Source: CF-118 sp035689345
Lineage (GTDB): Bacteria; Chloroflexota; Dormibacteria; Dormibacterales; Dormibacteraceae
Direction of reading: 5' to 3'
NCBI GenBank assembly: GCA_035689345.1
Contig: DASSLR010000049.1
Location: 1-64,000 of the forward strand
Length of the DNA: 64,000 nt
A model generated the notes under the pieces. That model searched no databases. It worked only from the letters and a program-made list of their open reading frames with translations, and was not told the origin of the DNA. The translations under genes and the position numbers were made by a program. Every line of letters starts with the position of its first letter. The stretch's first letter is position 1. Of this stretch, positions 17,283 through 24,849 are shown in pieces.

Positions 17283-18596
17283 CTATCTCATCCAGCTGGG
17301 CAGCACGAACGTGCCGCTCGTGAACGGCGCCGGGGACACGACCTTCTGCACGCCGTCCTGGATCTGGACGATGATGTGCGGCTGCCCGAGCGACGCGTCG
17401 GCGGTCTGGGCGGGGAACTGCACGCCGGTGTGGTCGATGAACGAGATCGACCCGGTGGAGCCTCGCCAGATCACTTTTTCGGACGCCTTGGCCACGGCCT
17501 TGTAGTTCTTCGGGTCTCCCGCCCTGGCCACTGCCTCCGCCCACACCTGGACCTCGTCGTAGCAGCCGCCCGCGTTGGCCCAGCCCGGCTGCTGGCCGAA
17601 CTTCGCCTGGTAGCGGGAGCGGAAGTCGTTGCCGAGCTTGTCGGGAAGCAGTCCGAGCACGGTCGCCCACACGATTCCGTTGGCCGCCGGGCCGGCGAGG
17701 TTCAAGTACTCGGGCACGGACGGTCCGTACTGCTGATAGAGCAGGGTCTTGGTCGGGCTCGCGGACCACGCCTTGGCCATGGCCGCGTCGTCCGCCGGCG
17801 AGAAGTCGCTGGTGAACAGCACGCTCGGCGCCGCCTGCTTGACCTTGGCGAGGAGCGGGCCCCAGTCGGGCACCGCGCCCTCCGTCACACCGTCGTTCGT
17901 GACCTGGGTCCAGCCGAGCTGCTTCATCACGGTGTCGAAACCGGTGGCGATGACGGTGCCGTACGCGCTCTTGCCGCTGATGATCGAGTAGGTCTTGGCG
18001 CTCACGTTGAGCTGGCCGGCGCGCAGGGCGCCGTCGACCCAGTAGGCGAAGCCCTGGCCGTACCACGACTCGGTGGGGTCGCACTGGAAGATGCCCCAGT
18101 ACTTGTCGGGAGCGCTCTTGTACTTGTTGACCCACGCGATCTGCGTGTTCACGTTGTAGTAGAGCGTGCCGGCGTTCGCCACGATGTCGAACTCCGGGCC
18201 GGAAGCGAGGTGATAGCCCGAGAAGATGACGTCGGCCTTCTCGACGCTGACCGCGCGGTTGAAAGCGGTGGTGATCTGGTCGGTCGACGAGTCCTTGTCG
18301 TCGATGACCACGTAGTCGAGGTGGTAGCCGATGAGCCCCCCGGTCGCGTTGATCTCGTCGACGGCCATCTGCACGCCGTTCTGCATCTCCTTGCCGTCGG
18401 AGGCGATGACGCCGCCGATGGGGAAGATGCCGACGACCTTGATGCTGCCGCGCGAGCTGCCCCCGGTCCCAGTGGACTTCGGAGCGAGAGCGCCTCCCGC
18501 GAGACCGCCCACGACAAGTCCGCCCACCGCGCCCACGCCGCCGGCGATGAGCTGCCTGCGGGTTACTTCACGCTGAGTTATCGAATCGCCGGCCAC
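17283..18596 (-). CDS. ABC substrate-binding protein, Tat-exported, Liv type
   Basis: Periplasmic-binding-protein-fold receptor of the Leu/Ile/Val family, 437 residues. The N-terminus carries a twin-arginine signal: VTRRQLIAGGVGAVGG followed by a hydrophobic run, then a Gly/Ser-rich linker. The mature part begins SIKVVGIFPIGG and keeps the family pattern MAVDEINATGG. No lipobox Cys is seen, so anchoring may be by the signal helix or by none. The GTG start has AGGAGG upstream. Tat export of a Liv receptor is less usual than Sec/lipoprotein export, as used by the second system at 38784. The ligand is unknown; amide or N-acyl amine suits the operon. Confidence 0.9.
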   Translation of the reverse strand: MAGDSITQREVTRRQLIAGGVGAVGGLVVGGLAGGALAPKSTGTGGSSRGSIKVVGIFPIGGVIASDGKEMQNGVQMAVDEINATGGLIGYHLDYVVIDDKDSSTDQITTAFNRAVSVEKADVIFSGYHLASGPEFDIVANAGTLYYNVNTQIAWVNKYKSAPDKYWGIFQCDPTESWYGQGFAYWVDGALRAGQLNVSAKTYSIISGKSAYGTVIATGFDTVMKQLGWTQVTNDGVTEGAVPDWGPLLAKVKQAAPSVLFTSDFSPADDAAMAKAWSASPTKTLLYQQYGPSVPEYLNLAGPAANGIVWATVLGLLPDKLGNDFRSRYQAKFGQQPGWANAGGCYDEVQVWAEAVARAGDPKNYKAVAKASEKVIWRGSTGSISFIDHTGVQFPAQTADASLGQPHIIVQIQDGVQKVVSPAPFTSGTFVLPSWMR

Positions 18597-18632
18597 GTCA
18601 AACCTCCTCTTTTCGTGGACGCAATGCGGAAA

Positions 18633-19682
18633 TCAGGCGTGCGCGCGCGCCGCCTCAACCTTGTAGTCGACCTTGACTACCGCCCCGTTCTTTGCCGCCG
18701 ACTCGTCGATGGCGAAGCAGACGGCCATCGACTTGTAGGAGTCGTGGATCGAGGCGTGCGACTCGACATTGTTCTCGATGCACTCCATGAAGTGCGCGAT
18801 CTCGGGCACGAACGGGTGATGCGTGACGTCGCCGGAGTCGGGCTCGATCGTCGGGAACGTCCAGTAGTTGAGGGAGCCCGGGTAGTGCTTCTTGGAGTAG
18901 ACCCGGTTGTTCTGGACCGTGCCCTCGGTCCCGAACAGGCGGACGTTGAAGATGTACGGCGTGATCGCGTCGAGCACCGTCGACAGCTTGCCTACAGCTC
19001 CGTTCGCGAACTTCAGTGAGGCCACGGTCACAGGGTCGTACTGGTAGTTCATGTCGACCTTGGGTCCGGTCGAGAATGCCGCCACCTCGGTGATCTCGCC
19101 CGCGAAGTAGCGGATGGCGTCGGCAGCGTGGCAGCCGGCCGTGATGAACGCGCTGCCGCCGAGCGGCATGGCCACCGCCCACGGGTAGCTCGGGTATTCC
19201 TTCTTCAGCGGGTGCCAGTAGTCGGCCTCGGCGTAGATCATGTCGCCGATCACGCCGTCCGCCTGGAGCTGCTTGACCGTCATGAACTGCGGGTTCCAGC
19301 GCAGGACGAACGATGTGACGCTCTTCACCTTGGCGTCGCTGATCGCCCGGTGGATGCGCCGAACGCCCTCGTAATCCAGCGCGATCGGTTTCTCGATGAC
19401 CACGTGGCGGCCCGTCTTGGCCGCGCGCTCGATGTGCGCCGGGCGTACGTCGGGCGGCGTGCACGACACGACGATCTTGACGCGGTCGTCGTTGAAGAGC
19501 TCGTCTTCGCTCTTGTACTCGTGGGCCTCCACGCCGTGCTGCTTCAACAGCCGGCCGGCCTTGCCCGGCGTCCTGTTGTAGACGCCCACCACCTCGGTCA
19601 GCGGGTGGTCGCGAAATGCTTTCACATACTCGCCCGCGACCCAACCTGCGCCGAGAATCGCTACTCCGTACTTCTTAGCCAC
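18633..19682 (-). CDS. Gfo/Idh/MocA family oxidoreductase
   Basis: NAD(P)-dependent dehydrogenase of 349 residues. The N-terminal Rossmann motif is GAGWVAGEY (11-19), the EKP motif VVIEKPIALD contains the catalytic-region Lys, and the C-terminal alpha/beta domain has the His of GGSAFITAGCHAADAIRY expected for the catalytic HxxD-like motif. These enzymes oxidise sugars, inositols or amino-sugar derivatives. It is the first gene of the 12-gene leftward operon. GTG start with a perfect AGGAGG (19690-19695) seven bases upstream. Confidence 0.92.
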   Translation of the reverse strand: MAKKYGVAILGAGWVAGEYVKAFRDHPLTEVVGVYNRTPGKAGRLLKQHGVEAHEYKSEDELFNDDRVKIVVSCTPPDVRPAHIERAAKTGRHVVIEKPIALDYEGVRRIHRAISDAKVKSVTSFVLRWNPQFMTVKQLQADGVIGDMIYAEADYWHPLKKEYPSYPWAVAMPLGGSAFITAGCHAADAIRYFAGEITEVAAFSTGPKVDMNYQYDPVTVASLKFANGAVGKLSTVLDAITPYIFNVRLFGTEGTVQNNRVYSKKHYPGSLNYWTFPTIEPDSGDVTHHPFVPEIAHFMECIENNVESHASIHDSYKSMAVCFAIDESAAKNGAVVKVDYKVEAARAHA

Positions 19683-19726
19683 GGGCGTGCCTCCTCGTTG
19701 ACGCTGCCCTCCCCAACGTGGACCGT

Positions 19727-19755
19727 AGGGTATGAGCGCATAGCACCCCTGTCAA
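19727..19755 (-). promoter_or_regulatory. sigma-70 type promoter of the 12-gene operon
   Basis: On the minus strand a perfect TTGACA (19755 to 19750) is followed by a 17-base spacer and TACCCT (19732 to 19727), giving a predicted start near 19720 and a 5' leader of about 38 bases that contains AGGAGG. It drives the Gfo/Idh gene and probably everything to 7657. The same TA step gives TAGGGT (19726-19731) on the plus strand, a possible -10 for the divergent dehydrogenase genes. Confidence 0.7.
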
Positions 19756-19762
19756 GGTTCCA

Positions 19763-20398
19763 ATGGTCTCGAAAAGCCAGGGCCATCGGCCTCTTGTCAG
19801 AGATGTACATTTCTGCCGCTTGGCTTACGACAGAAAACAGGGCGGACACAGCGTCGCCCAGGCCAACCGCCCGGACTACCGGCTGGAAATCGGGCGCGCC
19901 GAGGTGCCTGTCGGCCAGTCGCGCGGTTTCAAGGTCCTGGATGCGGCGCGGGCCGCGACCCTGGTCGCGTGGGTCGCCACCCTGATCCCGGCGCGCAGCG
20001 CACGGCCGGCGGCGGCGGGCGTCGGCGCGGCCGAGTATGTCGACGCGACGGTGTTCCTCGTGCCCGCGCTGCGGCCCGCGCTTCTGCAGGCGATCGACCA
20101 GCTCGAGCGTTCAGCGCAGACCGAGCTTCATAAACCATTCAGTGAATGCAGCCCGCAGGAATGCGAGCGCCTGCTGCGGCAATTCGAGGCCGTCGACAGC
20201 AGCGACGCCTTCAACATGGTGCGGGACTTCACGTACGAGGCCTATTACGGGCACCCACTCGTGCTGGCGGCGTTGGAGAAGGAAACCGGCTGGAGCAGCA
20301 TCGGGCCGACGCAGGGCAGCGAGATGAAGCCCTTCGACGCATCGAGCCTCGAGCGCGTGCGCAAGCTGCCGCCGCGCTGGCGGAAGGTCGAGCCGTGA
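19763..20398 (+). CDS. gluconate 2-dehydrogenase subunit 3 family protein
   Basis: Small partner subunit of a membrane-associated GMC dehydrogenase, up to 211 residues. The conserved core (IPARSARPAAAGVGAAEYVD, SPQECERLLRQFE, MVRDFTYEAYYGHP) matches the gluconate 2-dehydrogenase subunit 3 family, which stabilises and often exports the catalytic flavoprotein. ATG 19763 is the longest start; GTG 19904 is a credible alternative because the first 45 residues look unlike the family and no Tat motif is present. The stop overlaps the flavoprotein start (GTGA), the usual subunit order. Confidence 0.82.
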   Translation: MVSKSQGHRPLVRDVHFCRLAYDRKQGGHSVAQANRPDYRLEIGRAEVPVGQSRGFKVLDAARAATLVAWVATLIPARSARPAAAGVGAAEYVDATVFLVPALRPALLQAIDQLERSAQTELHKPFSECSPQECERLLRQFEAVDSSDAFNMVRDFTYEAYYGHPLVLAALEKETGWSSIGPTQGSEMKPFDASSLERVRKLPPRWRKVEP

Positions 20399-21990
20399 CG
20401 GATCCTCAGGTCGCCGACGTTCTCGTGATCGGGTCGGGGGCGGCCGGAGCCGCCGTGAGCCTTCGCCTTGCCGAGCACGGCGCTGGAGTGGTCTGCCTGG
20501 AGCAGGGCGACTGGCTCGATCGCACGCGCCTGCCCAAGCGCCACGTCGACTGGGAGGTGCGCGGGCGGCGGTTCTGGGCGGCCAATCCGAACGTCCGGCG
20601 GTGGCCCGCCGACTACCCGGTCGGCAGTGACGGCGACAACCCGGTCGACATCTACATGTACAACGCGGTCGGCGGCAGCACGATCGGCTTCGCCGGCAAC
20701 TACTGGCGCATGGCGCCGTCAGATTTCCGCGTCCGCACCCTCGACGGCGTGGGCGCGGACTGGCCGCTGACCTACGACGAGCTCGCTCCCTACTACACGG
20801 CCAACGAGGCGATCACCGGCGTGGCGGGCCTGGCCGGCGATCCGTGCGGGCCCCCGCGTGACCCGCTGCCTTTGCCCCCCGCGCCCATCGGCCGGCCCGG
20901 CGAGCTGCTGCGCGACGCGTACGAAAAGCTCGGCTGGTACTGGTGGCCGACCGAGCAGGCCATCACCACCGCCGATTACGGCGACCGCCCGGGATGCGCC
21001 AACCGCGGTTGGTGCACGTTCGGTTGCCCGCAGGCCTCCCTGTCCACCGTGGACGTGACGTACTGGCCGCGTGCGCAGAAGAAAGGGGTCGAGCTGCGCA
21101 CCGGGGCGCGGGTGCGCGAGGTGATGCTCGACGAGCGCGGGCGTGCGATCGGCGCGCTCTATTACGACGCCGGTGGTGAGCTGCGCGAGGCGCGCGGCAA
21201 GGTCGTGGTGGTCGCATGCGGCGGCCTGGGCACGCCGCGGCTGCTGCTGATGTCCGCGTCGGCCACACATCCGGACGGGCTCGCGAACTCGAGCGGCCTG
21301 GTGGGCAAGAACCTGATGACGCACGTGCAGAGCTTCGCTGTCGGGTTGTTCGACGATCCCGTCGACGGCTGGCAGGGGACCTGGGGCGGCACCGTGTCGA
21401 CGCGCCAGTTCTATGAGACCGATCCCTCGCGCGACTACGTGCGCGGATTCATCATGAGCGGTTGCCGCGGCTGGTCGCCGCTGAACCTCGCGCTGCAGGT
21501 GGCGCCCTGGGGCTCAGGCCACCACGACGCCCTCGACGAACGCATCAACCGCGAGGTCGTCATGTACCTGTGCGGGGAAGACCTGCCGGATGCGTCGAAC
21601 CGCGTCGAGCTCGACTGGGAGCACGTGGACGGGTTCGGCCTGCCCGGCGTGCGCACGACGTACGCGCTCGGCGACAACAGCCGCCGCCTGGGCACCGACA
21701 TGATCGCCCACTCGCGAACCGTGCTCGAGGCCGCGGGCGCCGCGTCGGTGCGCGACTTCGGGCTGTCGCCAATCTGGGGCTGGCACCTGCTCGGCACCGC
21801 GCGCATGGGGGTGGACCCCAGGACGTCGGTGGTCGACGGCGACAACCAGGCGCACGACGTGCCGGGCCTCTTCGTGGTCGACGGCAGCTCGATGCCGACC
21901 AGCGCGGCGGTCAACCCGACGCACACGATCCAGGCTCTCGCGCTGCGCGCCGCGGACAGGATCTGGGACCTGCGCCGCGACTGGAGCTAA
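20395..21990 (+). CDS. GMC family FAD-dependent dehydrogenase large subunit
   Basis: Flavoprotein of 531 residues that oxidises an alcohol or sugar acid. FAD-binding motif GSGAAGAAV near residue 13, GMC region VGGSTIGFAGNYWRM, and the C-terminal active-site His/His-Asn patterns WHLLGTARMG and AAVNPTHTIQALALRAAD. It pairs with the preceding subunit 3 gene as in gluconate or 2-keto-gluconate dehydrogenases; a cytochrome subunit is not encoded here, so the electron acceptor is unclear. The GTG start is set by the GTGA overlap; the frame extends upstream only as shadow. It may feed sugar acids to the KDG kinase/aldolase pair. Confidence 0.9.
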   Translation: MTDPQVADVLVIGSGAAGAAVSLRLAEHGAGVVCLEQGDWLDRTRLPKRHVDWEVRGRRFWAANPNVRRWPADYPVGSDGDNPVDIYMYNAVGGSTIGFAGNYWRMAPSDFRVRTLDGVGADWPLTYDELAPYYTANEAITGVAGLAGDPCGPPRDPLPLPPAPIGRPGELLRDAYEKLGWYWWPTEQAITTADYGDRPGCANRGWCTFGCPQASLSTVDVTYWPRAQKKGVELRTGARVREVMLDERGRAIGALYYDAGGELREARGKVVVVACGGLGTPRLLLMSASATHPDGLANSSGLVGKNLMTHVQSFAVGLFDDPVDGWQGTWGGTVSTRQFYETDPSRDYVRGFIMSGCRGWSPLNLALQVAPWGSGHHDALDERINREVVMYLCGEDLPDASNRVELDWEHVDGFGLPGVRTTYALGDNSRRLGTDMIAHSRTVLEAAGAASVRDFGLSPIWGWHLLGTARMGVDPRTSVVDGDNQAHDVPGLFVVDGSSMPTSAAVNPTHTIQALALRAADRIWDLRRDWS

Positions 21991-21991
21991 A

Positions 21992-22052
21992 CCCGCTTTT
22001 GTGCACAAAGCGGGGAATTCCTCGCTGAAAACCCGCGATTGTGCACAAAAAC
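21992..22052. repeat. paired GTGCAC repeat, pair A
   Basis: Two related palindromic units with GTGCAC centres at 22001-22006 and 22041-22046, 40 bases apart. The first is a near-perfect dyad (CCCGCTTTT, GTGCAC, AAAGCGGG); the second reads GCGATTGTGCACAAAA. Between them GCGGGGAATTCCTCGC is also nearly palindromic. The element fills the convergent gap between the GMC gene and glutathione peroxidase. Matching pairs occur at 40034 and 54736. Confidence 0.75.
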
Positions 22053-22074
22053 ACGGAACCGACCGAGTCTCGGC

Positions 22075-22554
22075 TTAGAGCAGCGCTTCGATCGCCTCGA
22101 TCACGCGCGGGTCTTCGGGTTTCACCCTCGAGCGGAAGCGCCGCGTCACGGTGCCGTCTCGCGCGATGAGGAACTTCTCGAAGTTCCAGCCGACGTTGCC
22201 GGCCTTGCCCGCGTCGTCGGGAGTCTCGGTCAGCAGCGCGTACAGTGGGTGCTGGTCCGCTCCCTTGACGTCGATCTTGGCGAACATGGGAAAGGTGACG
22301 CCGTAGTTGACGCGGCAGAATTGCTCGATCTGCTCGGCTGAGCCAGGCTCCTGGCGTCCGAACTGGTTGCAGGGGAAGCCGAGAATCGTGAAGCCCCGGT
22401 CGGAGAAGCGCTCGTACACCTTCTCCAGGCCCGCGTATTGCGGCGTGAAGCCGCACTTCGAGGCGGTGTTCACGGCCATCACGACCTTGCCGGCGTAGCC
22501 GGACAGGCTCTCGGGCTTGCCGCTGAGGCGGGGCATCTCGATGTCGTAGATCAC
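22075..22554 (-). CDS. glutathione peroxidase family thiol peroxidase
   Basis: Thioredoxin-fold peroxidase of 159 residues. The peroxidatic residue is Cys34 in NTASKCGFTPQY, not selenocysteine; conserved GFPCNQFGRQEP and the Trp-Asn of GWNFEKFL complete the active-site tetrad. Such Cys enzymes usually use thioredoxin rather than glutathione, reducing hydrogen peroxide and lipid hydroperoxides in the cytosol. GTG start at 22554. It stands near several oxidases that make hydrogen peroxide, which may explain the placement, though it is not in their transcripts. Confidence 0.93.
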   Translation of the reverse strand: MIYDIEMPRLSGKPESLSGYAGKVVMAVNTASKCGFTPQYAGLEKVYERFSDRGFTILGFPCNQFGRQEPGSAEQIEQFCRVNYGVTFPMFAKIDVKGADQHPLYALLTETPDDAGKAGNVGWNFEKFLIARDGTVTRRFRSRVKPEDPRVIEAIEALL

Positions 22555-22597
22555 GCCTACGAAAACGCCGTCCCGAGCAGGGGAATTCCTTTCGGCT

Positions 22598-23818
22598 CTA
22601 GTCGGCGCCCCTCCACGCCTGCGTCAGCTTGACGCGCGTGCCTATGCGCAGCACCGAGTTGGCGTAGATGCGCGCCGCCAGGGCATTAAGAAGCGCGATC
22701 TCGCCCAGCGTCAGGATCACCGCCAGGACCACCTGCCAGAGCTGCGCGTCGCCGGTGGCGATGCGCGCCGGCATGAGGATCGGCGCGAACGGCGGAATGA
22801 TCGACAGCGTTATGCCGATCGGGTTGTCCGGGTTCGCCGTCACCCAGAAGAACACGAGATACGTGGCGACCACGAGCATCGTGAGCGGTGAGGTGACGGA
22901 AGGGATGTCCTCCTGCCTGGAGACCAGAGACCCGGCCGCCGCATAGAGCAGCGCGTAGAGAATGAAGCCGAGCACGAACCAGAGAAGGCCGCCGGCAATC
23001 GCCGTGGCGCCCACGTTGGGAATGTTGATCGCCTGAAAGCGCCTGGCGGTGATCAGCGCGGTCGCGCCGAGCAGGGCCAGCTGCAACAGGCCGACCAGGC
23101 CGATGCCGACCACCTTGCCCAGCAGCAGCTGGCGCGGCCGGACCGTCGCCAGAAGGATCTCGATGATGCGGTTGGCCTTCTCCTCGACCACCCCCTGGGC
23201 GACCATCTGCCCGTAGACCACGAGCGCGACGTAAAGCAGCGCCGCCACAAAAACGCCGACCACCGTGCGCTGCGTCTTGATGGCCGCGTCGGGGTCGAGG
23301 TACACGAGCTGGATCGAAGCCCTCGCCACCGCCGCCTGCACGGCGGTCGGGTCGGCCCCCGCCGCGGTGAGGGCTCGGTTCAGCGCCACCTGTTTGACGA
23401 GGGCGTTCAGGTTCACGGCCACGGTGATGTTGAGGTTGTCCTTGACCGAGACCCGGGGCGAGGCCGGGTCCCCGCTGACGAGCGCGTCGAGCTTGCCGCT
23501 ACGCACCTCGTCCTCGCCACTCTGCACGTCGGCGATGTTGTGAGTGACGACCTTCACCCCTTCGGTGCCGGCCGCCGCGGTCAGGGGCTGCGACAGCGCT
23601 TGCGTCTGGCTGGTGAAGCCGATGTTCACAGTCGTGGTGGCCCGGTTGAACACCAGCGTCTGGACCACGATGTAGCCGGCGAGCAGGGCCATGAACACGA
23701 TCGTGCCGACGACGAAGAACCGGCTCCGGACGCGCGTCAGGAACTCGCGCCGGACGATGAGCAGGAACGTGCGCACGGGTCCGCTCGCGATGCGGCCGGG
23801 ATCAAGCAGAGGCAGCAA
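22598..23818 (-). CDS. ABC-2 type transporter permease (NatB-like)
   Basis: Membrane exporter subunit of 406 residues: one N-terminal helix (FFVVGTIVFMALLAGYIVVQ), a large extracytoplasmic domain of about 150 residues, then five to six C-terminal helices, the NatB/ABC-2 pattern. The cytoplasmic coupling region EEKANRIIEILLATVRPRQLLLGK is strongly conserved in this family. It exports Na+, drugs or lipids with the ATPase at 23802. The TTG start overlaps the ATPase gene by 17 bases; GTG 23776 is an alternative start that still precedes the first helix. Confidence 0.88.
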   Translation of the reverse strand: MLPLLDPGRIASGPVRTFLLIVRREFLTRVRSRFFVVGTIVFMALLAGYIVVQTLVFNRATTTVNIGFTSQTQALSQPLTAAAGTEGVKVVTHNIADVQSGEDEVRSGKLDALVSGDPASPRVSVKDNLNITVAVNLNALVKQVALNRALTAAGADPTAVQAAVARASIQLVYLDPDAAIKTQRTVVGVFVAALLYVALVVYGQMVAQGVVEEKANRIIEILLATVRPRQLLLGKVVGIGLVGLLQLALLGATALITARRFQAINIPNVGATAIAGGLLWFVLGFILYALLYAAAGSLVSRQEDIPSVTSPLTMLVVATYLVFFWVTANPDNPIGITLSIIPPFAPILMPARIATGDAQLWQVVLAVILTLGEIALLNALAARIYANSVLRIGTRVKLTQAWRGAD

Positions 23819-24740
23819 CGCGATCCTCCGTCATCGACTCGCGGAATATGTCCAGCAGCGAGGGCACGTCGCGGCGGAACTCGTGCACCGGACCGGTGGC
23901 CAGCGCGGCCTGCAGCACCGCCTGGTCCGGGGTCTTGCCGTCCAGCTCGAGCAGCCAGCGCGTGCCGTCGGTGCGCACGACCCGCACGCCGGACAGCAGG
24001 CTCGCCCAGCCGTCGCGCGCCGCGGGGACGTCCACCCAGTAGCGCGTCGGACCGCCGGAGCGGAGCTCGTCCACCGTCCCGCACGCCACCAGGTGCCCGC
24101 GCTGGATGATGCCGACGCGGTCGCTGATGCGCTCGACGAGCTCGAGCTGGTGGCTCGAGAAGATGACCGGGACACCCGCGAGCGCGCGCTCGTGCAGCAC
24201 TTCGCTCATCGCGTCGACTGCTTCCGGGTCGAGACCCGCGAACGGTTCGTCGAGCACGAGCATCATCGGATCGAACACGAGGGCGGCCGCCAGCTGGACG
24301 CGCTGCTGGTTGCCGTGGCTGAGCCGCACCACCTCGTCCTTGCCTCGATCCTTGAGGCCGAACCGCTCCAGCCACCGCGCCGTGGACGCGACCGCGGCGG
24401 TCGAGGGCGAGCCGTGCAGCTCCGCCATGTAAGCGAGCTGCTCGGCCACACGCATCCGCGGGTACAGGCCGCGCTCCTCCGGCATGTAGCCGATGCGCTT
24501 GCGCGTCTCGAAACCGATGGGCTTGCCCGCCCACAGCACCTCGCCGGCGTCGGCGACGAGCACGCCGAGCAGGATGCGCATGGTCGTCGTCTTGCCGGCG
24601 CCGTTGCTGCCCACGAACCCGAACACCTCGCCGGGCTGCACGTCGAAGCTCAGCCCGTCGACGGCCAGCAGCGATCCGTAGCGCTTGGTGATGTTGCGAA
24701 GCTGCAGGCCCCCCTCAGTCACGGCTGACGAACCTACCAC
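23802..24740 (-). CDS. ABC transporter ATP-binding protein (NatA-like)
   Basis: ABC ATPase of 312 residues. Walker A GSNGAGKTTT, signature LSHGNQQRV (a natural variant of LSGGQ in NatA-type exporters), Walker B MLVLDEPFAGLDP, H-loop FSSHQLE, and a C-terminal accessory domain of about 90 residues typical of the NatA/DrrA group. It powers the permease encoded just downstream. GTG 24740 or GTG 24722 (MTEGGLQL) could be the start. A 14-bp dyad lies just upstream and may be its operator. Confidence 0.9.
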   Translation of the reverse strand: MVGSSAVTEGGLQLRNITKRYGSLLAVDGLSFDVQPGEVFGFVGSNGAGKTTTMRILLGVLVADAGEVLWAGKPIGFETRKRIGYMPEERGLYPRMRVAEQLAYMAELHGSPSTAAVASTARWLERFGLKDRGKDEVVRLSHGNQQRVQLAAALVFDPMMLVLDEPFAGLDPEAVDAMSEVLHERALAGVPVIFSSHQLELVERISDRVGIIQRGHLVACGTVDELRSGGPTRYWVDVPAARDGWASLLSGVRVVRTDGTRWLLELDGKTPDQAVLQAALATGPVHEFRRDVPSLLDIFRESMTEDRVAASA

Positions 24741-24751
24741 TGTCGCGATCT

Positions 24752-24765
24752 CAAACGTCCGTTTG
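24752..24765. promoter_or_regulatory. 14-bp dyad upstream of the natAB-like genes
   Basis: CAAACG and CGTTTG are perfect inverted arms separated by TC, 12 bases upstream of the ATPase start. Spacing and symmetry resemble operators bound by TetR-family dimers, which commonly control exporters. No TetR gene is present in the window, so the regulator would be elsewhere. Confidence 0.4.
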
Positions 24766-24849
24766 GGAGAAATTCACTTAACAGTGTTCAGTCGGACCGA
24801 TGGGTGATGGCAGAATTTCGGCGCCACGTTCCGCATCAAGAACGAATCC

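Noticed and set aside
22009..22591. GGGGAATTCCT occurring at 22012 and 22581
   Set aside because: Two copies of an 11-base string with different surroundings are not enough for a repeat family; the first is noted inside pair A.
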